From positions 22,139-86,138 of the forward strand of contig JBARRP010000243.1 of NCBI GenBank assembly GCA_049644285.1: 64,000 nucleotides of DNA, read 5' to 3'. The position numbers were made by a program, and so were the translations under genes. Within the stretch, counting starts at the first letter, position 1, and every line of letters starts with the position of its first letter. Under the pieces are notes generated by a model, which was not told the DNA's origin, did no database searches, and saw nothing but the letters and a program-made list of their open reading frames with translations. The DNA comes from CAVRXT01 sp049644285 (GTDB taxonomy: Bacteria > Acidobacteriota > Terriglobia > Acidiferrales > UBA7541). Of the stretch, positions 15,935-24,321 are shown piece after piece.

Positions 15935-16828
15935 ATGCTTGAAATCACATCGCGCCAACGGCCGGTAACTCTCCTCGCCATCGTCGTTGCCGCGCAAATA
16001 CTGCTGCTGGCGTTTCAGATCAAGCGCGAACACGATGTACGGTTAGTGCGTTACTGGGCGGTTCAGCTGCTGACCCCGCTTCAGCGCGCCGGCACCTGGG
16101 TAATCTCCGGGACGCGCGGCAACTGGCAGCACTACGTCGATCTACGGCATACGCGCGAGGAGGACGACCACCTCCGCTCGGAACTCGGCAGGTTGCAACT
16201 CCGCAATCGTGAACTCGAAAGCCATGCCGCCGAGGCCCAACGGCTGGTAGTCCTCTTGGGTTTCCGCGAGGCGCATCCGGAGGCGCCGATGCTGCCCGCG
16301 CAAGTGATCGGCGCGAATGCGGACGCTTCGGGCCGCACGATCTTCATCAACCGCGGCGAACACGACCACCTGCGGCGCAATCTCGCGGTGGTCACTCCGG
16401 ATGGCGTCGTCGGCAAGATTGTCGAAGTCTATCCCAGCACTTCCCAGGTGCTTCTGCTTACCGACCGCGAAAGCGGGGTAGGGGCGCTTTTTGCGGAGAC
16501 GCGAACGCATGGGGTGGTGAAGGGCACGAGCGAGCCACTCGTTCACATGGAATACGTGATCAACGACGAAAAGGTGCATCCAGGCGAAGAGGTCCTGACG
16601 TCGGGCGAGGACCGGATTTTTCCGAAGGATTTGCCGATCGGCACAGTGGAGCTCGCCAAGCCGGGGAATCCGTTCCAACAGATCTTTCTACGGCCGGCGG
16701 CGCGGCTCGATCGCCTGGAAGAGGTGCTGGTGCTGCTCACCAGCCAGGAGTTGAATCCGAAGAAAGAAGCGGAGGCGGCGAGCGCGGCAAGTCCGAGCGC
16801 GAACAAGTCGCCGCTGCCGCAGCGGTGA
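15935..16828 (+). CDS. mreC: Rod-shape-determining protein MreC
   Basis: A 297-residue bitopic membrane protein. The N-terminus has one membrane helix (VTLLAIVVAAQILLLAFQI), then a coiled coil (EEDDHLRSELGRLQLRNREL), then the MreC beta-barrel region (VIGANADASGRTIFINRGEH; VVTPDGVVGKIVEVYPSTSQ; VLTSGEDRIFPKDLPIGTV). It links MreB to the periplasmic wall enzymes PBP2 and RodA. A Lys/Ala/Ser-rich tail ends the protein. mreD starts one base after the stop. Confidence 0.95.
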   Translation: MLEITSRQRPVTLLAIVVAAQILLLAFQIKREHDVRLVRYWAVQLLTPLQRAGTWVISGTRGNWQHYVDLRHTREEDDHLRSELGRLQLRNRELESHAAEAQRLVVLLGFREAHPEAPMLPAQVIGANADASGRTIFINRGEHDHLRRNLAVVTPDGVVGKIVEVYPSTSQVLLLTDRESGVGALFAETRTHGVVKGTSEPLVHMEYVINDEKVHPGEEVLTSGEDRIFPKDLPIGTVELAKPGNPFQQIFLRPAARLDRLEEVLVLLTSQELNPKKEAEAASAASPSANKSPLPQR

Positions 16829-16829
16829 G

Positions 16830-17357
16830 ATGAACTACGCGATGAGCGCGCGAGCCCAGGCCGAACCGAACATAGAAGTCCACAAGTTTTATGGCGGCGC
16901 CATCACCGTGGTGGCATTCCTGGCACTGGTGCTGCAGGCGTTCTTGAACAAGTACGGGGCTTGGGCAGGATTTGTCGAGCTACCGCTGCTGGTCACGATT
17001 TATTTCGGGCTGAGCCGGAGGAACCCGGCCACGGGGCTATTGTTGGGCACGACGATCGGCGTGCTTCAAGATGCGGTCAGCCATGCGCCGATCGGCTTGT
17101 ACGGGCTCGCGAAAACGTGTGTCGGATATGTCGCTTCGTCGATTGGCGCACGGATCGACACCGAACATCCGCTTGCCCGTGCGGCGCTGGTGTTTCTGTT
17201 TTTCCACTTGCATCAGATCGTGCTGACCGCCATCGAACGAGTGCTGCTGGGCCATCCCGCGCCGTTCTTCAATTCCAAGCTGCTCATCGCGGCATTGGTC
17301 AATGCCGGCGTGGCGCTGGTGCTGTTTCCTGTTCTCGATCGCCTGCGCAAACCGTAA
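16830..17357 (+). CDS. mreD: Rod-shape-determining protein MreD
   Basis: A 175-residue polytopic membrane protein with about five hydrophobic segments (for example ITVVAFLALVLQAFL, AGFVELPLLVTIYFGLS, and LLIAALVNAGVALVLFPVL). Mid-protein GLLLGTTIGVLQDAVSHAPI and GLYGLAKTCVGY are typical of MreD. It works with MreC in the elongasome. A second in-frame ATG at 16842 is possible. The mre operon ends here on this strand; mrdA resumes only after a 3.5-kb opposite-strand insertion. Confidence 0.92.
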   Translation: MNYAMSARAQAEPNIEVHKFYGGAITVVAFLALVLQAFLNKYGAWAGFVELPLLVTIYFGLSRRNPATGLLLGTTIGVLQDAVSHAPIGLYGLAKTCVGYVASSIGARIDTEHPLARAALVFLFFHLHQIVLTAIERVLLGHPAPFFNSKLLIAALVNAGVALVLFPVLDRLRKP

Positions 17358-17407
17358 TGGTTTTGGTCGTTCGTTAAAGCCGTCGGGCCACCCGCGACTC
17401 TGCACAT

Positions 17408-17440
17408 CCCGCGTTCAAGCGGGCACGACATGTCGTGCCC
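17408..17440. repeat. Twin hairpins after mreD including a perfect 20-bp palindrome
   Basis: CCCGC-GTTCAA-GCGGG (17408-17423) is followed by the perfect palindrome GGGCACGACATGTCGTGCCC (17421-17440) and CTAC. A degenerate relative, GGGCGTA-N6-TACGCCC followed by CTAC, lies at 40556-40575. Both sit just downstream of or between genes, so they may act as intergenic repeats or mRNA-stabilising hairpins. No T-run follows, so intrinsic termination is unlikely. Confidence 0.55.
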
Positions 17441-17481
17441 TACCAAAACCGCCAGCGATGGTTCGCTGTAGCCTCCCCGAG

Positions 17482-20400
17482 CTACTGCGTAGTCAGCTTG
17501 ATGTAGTCGAACGCCTGCGTGAAGGCGCTGCTGGCAGCGTTCTTGCCGGTCGTCGTGAATGTGAACGGCTGGTTGCCAGCCGCAAGCGAGACCGTGCCGA
17601 GGTCGAACTCCTGCCAAACGTCGCTGGCGGAGTATTCGTCTTCGGCCGGGCCAACGTTGTTGCCGTTGATGGAGAGCTGAACGATCCCGCGCGAGTTGTG
17701 CCGCTTGGTAGCAACCTTGACCTCGTACACACTCGCCGTCGGGATATTGAGCGTAATTGTGACGTTATCCCCGGCTTTGGTCGCGTCAAGAGTCGTCCCT
17801 GACCCATCGGTGAAGCCAGACCACGCGAAGACGCGATAGGTTGGGCCCGAGCTCTTGCTGGCGTTGAAGAGAGCCGAGGATTCGGTCTCATACTGAATGG
17901 GATTCTTCGTTCCGGTCGGGGTCCCGGGCGTATAGGTCCAGGAGATGATTTCCTGAGTTGCGGTCGCGCCTCCGGTGCCAGCGGTGAAGCCGACGAAGGC
18001 GGTGTTGCCACCAACGACCGAGGGAATGTTGACCGCTGCCGAAGTAGCGAAGCTCTTCCCGGCGGTGGGATCGGTGACTGTCCAGTTGAGCGTCGTGCCG
18101 TTGTAGGTCATGTGCACGTTCATGGCGTCGCCGCTGTGGAGATTGACACCCGAGGCGGTCATGTCGGAAGCCGGCGTGGTGGGCGAGACGCCGTTGGTGT
18201 ACCAGCCGGTCGAGTCGGTGCCTTCGCCGGCGTTGTTGAAGAGGTCGAACTTCACGGCGATACTCTTGCCAATCGGGGTACCTGCTGGAGGCGTGCCGCC
18301 GGGTGTGTCGGGGCCGTAGCCGAGACCGCCACCCGAGGGTCCGACGACATTCGCCGCATTGCCCTGGATCGTGAACGTAAAGCCGTCGGCATTCGGATTA
18401 GTAAGCTGGAAGCTGAAGTTGTTGGTAAAGGATTGCACGTTGATCGGCGCGTTGAAGAATGCACTGCGGGCTTCTGTGCCACCGCCATCGGTCAAGCGCA
18501 GACGAGTTCCGTTGATGGTGGCACCGCCATTCAGGGTGAGAGTGGTTTCACCGGCGAAGCCGGTACCAAAGTTGATGCTCCCAGGCTACGAAGAGCTGGC
18601 CATGGGGCTGTTTGTAAAGCCGCTGGCGCTGGCCATCGCTTTTACCGTTGCCGAGGAAGCGAGAGTAAACGAGCCGCCAGACGTGATCGCTGTTCCGTGC
18701 GAGCCAGGCACCGGAGCGGTGCCATCGGTGGTGTAGGTGATTGTCGCGTTGGCCGTCGTATCCGTGACTGTGACGGTGACCGAGTTTGTGTACGTGCCGG
18801 GGGCAGGGCTAATTACCGGGGTGGCCGCCTGCGGCGTCTGGTTCGCGCCGGAGACATAGGTCCAGTCGATAACTTCCTGAATGGCGGTGAGGCCGCCCGT
18901 GCCGCCGGTGAACCCGGCGAAGGCGGTCGAGCCGCCGACGGTCGATGGAATGTTGACCTGCCAGGTGTGCGAGAAGGTGTTTTGCGTGGATGTGTCGGTG
19001 ATGGTCATGGCCAGGTTCGAGCCGTCGTAGGACATGTGAACTTGGAAAATGTCACCGCTGTGGAGGTCGATGCCGCTGCCAGTCATGTCCACGAACGGCG
19101 TGGTGGGTGAAGCACCGCTGGTATAGAGGCCCGTGGAATCGGCGCCTTCGCCGGCATTGTTGAAGAGATCGAATTTGACCGCGACACTGTTCGGAATTCC
19201 AGGGGCGCCGGTGGGCGTATCGGGGCCGTATCCGAGGCCGCCGCCGCTCGGGCCGAGCGCGCCGGGTGTGGCGCCGCCGTGAATGGCGAAGGTGAAGCCG
19301 TCCGCGCTTGGACTTGTGAGCTGGAAGAGGAAGTCGGTGGTGAAGGACTGCACATTCACGGAATTCGTGAAGAAGGCGCTGCCAGCTTCGTTCGTTGTGG
19401 CGGTGTCTGTCAAGCGTAACCGGGAATTGAAGATGCTGGCGCTGCCGCTGAGAGTCAGGCCGGTCGAAGTCATCCCCGATGAATAATTGATGGATGAGAT
19501 CGCATTCGGCTGGATGGTGTAGGTCGCTGTGGCGATGCCGCTCTGTGCGGCTCCGTTGGCGACCGCCGCGGCTTTCACGATGGTTGTGGAAGTCAATGTG
19601 AACGCGCCCGTGTAATGCGTTCCGTGAGTCGGTGAGGCCGCGGAGGGGTTGCTGCCGTCGGTGGTGTAGTAGATGACGGCGCCGGAAGTGCCATCGGTGA
19701 TGGTGACTTGCACGGACGATGTGACGGATTCCGATCCGGGACTGATTGCGGGGGTTGGCGTCGTCGGAGTGCCACCGCTCAGCAGACCGTACACATCGAC
19801 TTCGGTAGAGGTGCCGATAAAAACCTTTCCATTGGCAATGCGGGGCACACTGAATTTGACAGCGTTGCCGGCTCGATCGCGGTTGCTCGCACCCTGCGTG
19901 CTGTTCCAGAGTTCGCGGGAAACATTGGTGGCGTCGTGTGCATGCAAGACCGCTGGACCCGGGCCTGGTCCTGGCGAGCCGTACTGGCTGCTATCGATGG
20001 ACCAGACGATGCCGTTCGAAGTTCCGTTCGCTGAAATACTGGGAGTCGCACCGGGAAAACCGTAAGAGCCTGTCGAGCTCGTGATGTGAGTGAAATCGAG
20101 GAGGCCATTGCTGAGCGGGATGGACTTGAGAACGTCGCCACTGCCCCACCAGTAGGTTGTGTTGTTCCAGTAGGCGGGCATGCTCCACATCCCGCCGACC
20201 TGGCCGGAGCCCGATTCTTGAACAATCTGCGGATCATTGCTGCAGCCCGAGCAGAAAGGCTCCTCCTGACTGGTATTTGCAGGATTGGTGGTCAGCTTAT
20301 CGCGGTCGACAAGATAAATCCTTCCCTCTTTGCCCGCTTGTACGAGCACATGTGGGTGATTTCCCGGCTGATCGGGCAGCAGCAAGACTCCGCCCGATCC

Positions 20401-20938
20401 GAGATCGGTATCGGCGCCGTTCAGGGTATTCTGGTTGAAGGGAGTGAAGTAATCCGCCAGTGACAACGTTCCATTGCTGAAGTTGAATTTCAGGATGCTG
20501 TCGCCCAATTCCAGCGGGCTGCCCTGGCTGAAAGTCCCGTTCCCGGTGGCTGCGTAGATATTTCCGTTCGCATCCGCCGCGAGTCCCGCACCGGACATCC
20601 CCCACCGAGGCCACCGTTCGGAGTGGTGACAAATACGCCCTTTTGGGCGAAGGTCGCCGCATCGTAAGCGAACGCCAGCCGTGATAGGGAAAGGAATCGC
20701 AGTGGGAGGCGTAGGCAAGGAAGATCGTCCCATTCATCAACAGAAGGCCCGGGCGATTGAGGTGATGCAGGGCCAGGTTGTTGGAGTCGAATACCAATTG
20801 GCTATTGGAGTTGCCATCGCCGACTCCACTGACGGTGGCCTTGATCTGGATGGGGCCTGGAGATTTTTCGTTGCCGGTGGCGATGTCGAGGGCGTGAAGG
20901 CGGTGGAAATAGTTCCCAAGGTGGGGCGTAAAATATCA
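17482..20938 (-). pseudogene. Decayed multidomain quinoprotein/L-type-lectin gene
   Basis: One ancestral gene broken at several points. Reading down the minus strand: a beta-propeller-like part (LHALDIATGNEKSPGPIQIK, then LVFDSNNLALHHLNRPGLLL) in one frame; a shift near 20673-20680; the frame LAFAYDAATFAQKGVFVTTP; a shift in a C-run at 20599-20603; then an open frame to 18589. There an in-frame TAG (18586-18588) occurs, after which the same frame continues to 17482. The ordered domains are propeller, chitobiase/CHB_HEX-like, L-type lectin (ADGFTFAIHG, NSVAVKFDLFNNAGEG), a second CHB_HEX-like and lectin pair, and a CBM6/35-like domain ending DYIKLTTQ. A TGA at 20936-20938 and no signal peptide show the 5' end is lost. 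The function would have been secreted carbohydrate binding. Confidence 0.8.
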
Positions 20939-21171
20939 CTCTACTTAGCGGTTTCAACTGAAATTCTGGAATTCTTGATGTGCGTGGTCAGCGTCACACT
21001 GTCCGGAAGTACTGCGATCGATAGGCCTACTAGCATCGCGTTGACCGACTGGGCAAGCCCGCTTGCGCGTGCAATTTGCCGGTGATAGCTTTAGGGTCTC
21101 TTCGGCAGCTGTGGCGTTTCTGGCCGCCGATCGCTTCAGGCCCGGGAAAGACCCGCCGGCTAGGAGTTCCG

Positions 21172-23034
21172 TTGGCACCATGGTTCGGTAACGATCAGAG
21201 GCTGCCCCAGGGGCGCCTCGTCCTGATTTCCTACCTGGTGGTGGGGATGACGATCCTGCTTCTGGTCGGTTTCTGGAAACTCCAAGTGATCCAATCCGAT
21301 CATTATGCAGACCTTGCGGAGCGCAACCGGGTACGCTCGATTCCCATCATCGCCCCGCGGGGGACGATGCTGGACCGCGAGGGACGCGTCCTGGTGGACA
21401 GCTATCCGTCGTTCAGCATCCTGCTGCTGCGAGACGACCCGAAACAGCTCGAGCGCAGCCTGCCTCAAGTGGCCGAAGGGCTAGGGCTTGATAAAGACGA
21501 TTTGCTGCAGCAACTCGAGGAGGCGAAGTCCGAGCCACGCTTCCAGCCCATCGTAATCAAGCCGGAGGCGAGCCAGGCGGACATCGCTTTCGTCGAGTCG
21601 CACCGCGCTGATCTTCCCGTGCTGGAACTGATGATGGTTCAGCGGCGACGCTATCCGCACGACGGCTTCCTTTCCGCCGCCGTCGGATACGTGGGAGAAG
21701 TGTCACCCCAGCAGCTCGAACACAGCGACGGGCGTTATCGTCCCGGCGACATCGTCGGCAAAGCAGGACTCGAGAAAGAATACAACGAGACTCTGGAAGG
21801 CACTGACGGGATGCGGCGGGTGATCGTCAATAGCGTAGGCAAGATGATGCGCACGCTGGACGACGTCGAGACGGTGCCGGGCAAGCCCATCCAACTGACG
21901 ATTGACTACGATTTGCAGGCGATCGCCGAAGCCGACCTGGTCGGGAAGCAGGGCGCAGTCATAGCAATGGATCCCCGCACGGGAGACGTGCTGGCGCTGC
22001 TAAGCCGTCCAACCTTTGACGCGAACGATTTCGCCGTCAGGATTCCTCCCGAGGAATGGGCGCGGCTGAATACTGATCCCGCGTCCCCGCTGTTGAACCG
22101 AGCAATCCAAGCGCAACTCGCCCCCGGCTCTGTCTTCAAGATTGTGACCGCGACCGCAATGCTGGAATCGAAGGCCATCCCGCAGACGATGACCGTCTAC
22201 TGTCCGGGATATGCCACCTTCTACGGACGCATGTTCAAGTGCTGGGTGTACGGCAAGACCAGCCACGGCGTAGTGGATTTTCACAAGGCGATCGTTCATT
22301 CGTGCGACATCTTCTTTTACACCGTCGGCCAGCGGCTGGGGATTGACCGCCTCGCCTATTATGCCAACGGGCTGGGCTTTGGACACAGGACCGGAATCGA
22401 CCTGCCGGGAGAGGAGTCGGGATTGATGCCTTCGGAGGAATGGACGCAACGCGTCTTCCACCGCAAGTGGTATCCCGGCGAAACAATCTCGGTGGCGATT
22501 GGCCAAGGCGCGGTGACGGCCACGCCGCTCCAGCTCGCGCGTATGATCGCGGGGGTGGCCAGCGGGGGCGTGTTCGTGCAGCCGCATCTTCTGAAGAACT
22601 TCGCGAATCCTCGAGTGGACCGCTTCCCTCTTTCGGAGGAGACCGTGGAAAAGGTAACGGACGGAATGTATGGCGTGGTGAACGAGGGCGGGACGGGAGC
22701 AGGAGTCCGGCTGCAGAACATCGAATTCTGCGGGAAGTCGGGGACGGCGCAGGTGATCGGCTACAATACCCGGGATCGCCTAGGTATGCAAAAGCAGTTC
22801 AAAGACAACGCCTGGTTTGTGGGGTATGCTCCGCGGCGCAATCCGGAAATCGTTGTGGCTGTGCTGGTTCAGGGCGGAGGGCATGGAGGCGAGGCAGCGG
22901 CGCCGATTGCCCGCGACATTGTGAAAGCGTATTATGAGAAAAAGAATGCTCACACGCAGCAGACGGCCGAGAACATCAGCGGGCCGCAAGCCGTGAAGCC
23001 ACTCGTTGCCACCGTGAATCCTCACACACCATGA
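21172..23034 (+). CDS. mrdA: Penicillin-binding protein 2, elongation transpeptidase
   Basis: Class B PBP that cross-links lateral wall peptidoglycan. After a short cytoplasmic tail comes one membrane helix (LVLISYLVVGMTILLLVGFW), the dimerisation domain, and the transpeptidase with S320-VFK, S377-CD and K522-SG motifs. The TTG at 21172 has AGGAG six bases upstream and gives 620 residues. An upstream TTG at 21076 is also open but has no ribosome site, and its extra residues look non-coding. It overlaps rodA by four bases. Its separation from mreD by the lectin pseudogene means it must have its own promoter or read-through. Confidence 0.94.
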   Translation: MAPWFGNDQRLPQGRLVLISYLVVGMTILLLVGFWKLQVIQSDHYADLAERNRVRSIPIIAPRGTMLDREGRVLVDSYPSFSILLLRDDPKQLERSLPQVAEGLGLDKDDLLQQLEEAKSEPRFQPIVIKPEASQADIAFVESHRADLPVLELMMVQRRRYPHDGFLSAAVGYVGEVSPQQLEHSDGRYRPGDIVGKAGLEKEYNETLEGTDGMRRVIVNSVGKMMRTLDDVETVPGKPIQLTIDYDLQAIAEADLVGKQGAVIAMDPRTGDVLALLSRPTFDANDFAVRIPPEEWARLNTDPASPLLNRAIQAQLAPGSVFKIVTATAMLESKAIPQTMTVYCPGYATFYGRMFKCWVYGKTSHGVVDFHKAIVHSCDIFFYTVGQRLGIDRLAYYANGLGFGHRTGIDLPGEESGLMPSEEWTQRVFHRKWYPGETISVAIGQGAVTATPLQLARMIAGVASGGVFVQPHLLKNFANPRVDRFPLSEETVEKVTDGMYGVVNEGGTGAGVRLQNIEFCGKSGTAQVIGYNTRDRLGMQKQFKDNAWFVGYAPRRNPEIVVAVLVQGGGHGGEAAAPIARDIVKAYYEKKNAHTQQTAENISGPQAVKPLVATVNPHTP

Positions 23035-24119
23035 AAACCGGCCCGCGCGTTCAAGATTACGATTGGCCGCTGCTCGCGATGGTTTTCACCATCTGCGGGC
23101 TGGGGATGCTCGAGATCTACTCGTCGACCCACAACAGCGCCATGGCCGGGATGCAGTGGCGGCAGTTGATCTGGATCTGCCTCGGGCTGCTGGGAATGAT
23201 GGCGATCTCGCGGATGGACTATCACGCCCTGCTCGAGCAAGCACCTTTGCTCTACATCATCGGCGTGATTCTGCTCCTGGTGGTGCTGGCGATCGGGCAC
23301 ACGCGATTCGGCGCAAAGCGGTGGGTGGAGGTGGGTGGTGTGAATTTGCAAGTGTCAGAGCTCATGAAGTTGATTATAATTCTGGCATTGGGTCGTTTTC
23401 TCAGTGAAGTGCGCGCGGACCGGCTAACGCTGCTGGATCTGGTGAAGGTAGGGGCCATTACCGGAATTCCGGTGATGCTGATATTGCTCCAACCGGACTT
23501 GGGCACGGCAATGGTGCTGGTGCCGGTAGCTGTGGTGGGCGCTTTCCTGGCGGGGATTGATTGGAAGCATGGAGTCGCGCTTCTTTTGCTGGGCGCTTTG
23601 ATGCTGCCGGTCGGCTGGCATGCGATGAAGCCGTACCAAAAGCAGCGCCTGGAGACGTTCCTGAGGCCGGAGGACAACCCCCGGGGCGCGGGCTATCAGA
23701 TTTTGCAGTCCGAGATCGCAGTTGGATCAGGTGGATTCTGGGGAAAAGGATTCGGGAAAGGCAGTCAGAACCAGTTGGGATTTGTGCCGGTGCGGTATTC
23801 GGATTTCATCCTGGCGGCACTGGCCGAGGAGCAAGGGTTCGCCGGCGTTTTCGTGGTGATGCTGCTGTACCTCGGCCTGTTGTTGCGCCTGGTGGAAAAC
23901 GCGCAGAAGGCGAAGGACCGCGCCGGGATGTATATCGTGATGGGCGTAACGGCGATTGTAGGTTTCCATATAGTGGTGAACGCGGCGATGGTGATCGGGA
24001 AAATGCCGGTCACCGGCATCCCACTACCCTTGATGAGTTATGGCGGATCGGCCACCGCGTTTGTGTTTTTGGCGCTGGGCCTGGTGATGAACGTGCGCAT
24101 GAGGCGTTTCGTCAACTGA
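23031..24119 (+). CDS. rodA: Rod-shape glycosyltransferase RodA (SEDS family)
   Basis: SEDS peptidoglycan polymerase partner of PBP2. The 362 residues contain about ten membrane segments, with the opening WPLLAMVFTICGLGMLEIYS and signatures NPRGAGYQILQSEIAVGSGG, GKGFGKGSQNQLGFVP and a late PLMSYGGSATAFVFLALGLV. The ATG overlaps the mrdA stop (ATGA), so the two are co-translated. It is followed by 202 bases and then rng. Confidence 0.95.
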   Translation: MKTGPRVQDYDWPLLAMVFTICGLGMLEIYSSTHNSAMAGMQWRQLIWICLGLLGMMAISRMDYHALLEQAPLLYIIGVILLLVVLAIGHTRFGAKRWVEVGGVNLQVSELMKLIIILALGRFLSEVRADRLTLLDLVKVGAITGIPVMLILLQPDLGTAMVLVPVAVVGAFLAGIDWKHGVALLLLGALMLPVGWHAMKPYQKQRLETFLRPEDNPRGAGYQILQSEIAVGSGGFWGKGFGKGSQNQLGFVPVRYSDFILAALAEEQGFAGVFVVMLLYLGLLLRLVENAQKAKDRAGMYIVMGVTAIVGFHIVVNAAMVIGKMPVTGIPLPLMSYGGSATAFVFLALGLVMNVRMRRFVN

Positions 24120-24321
24120 GCCTGGAATAGAACTTTTTCCGGCTCGCCGGATTCGGCCCGCTGGAAATCAAATTTCAAGTCAGGATAGCATCGGGTGAGA
24201 GAAGAAATGCGCCACAGGACGGGATCCGCCGGGGTCAGCTCGCTTCGCGAAGGAACCAGCGAGTTTGTGTGTGTCGCCCGGCTCGGCGCGGTCACAGACC
24301 GATGCGCAATGAGGAGTTTTC

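Noticed and set aside
18112..19110. 332-codon plus-strand frame within the lectin pseudogene
   Set aside because: Gly/Arg-rich antisense of repeated lectin domains; no independent coding sign.
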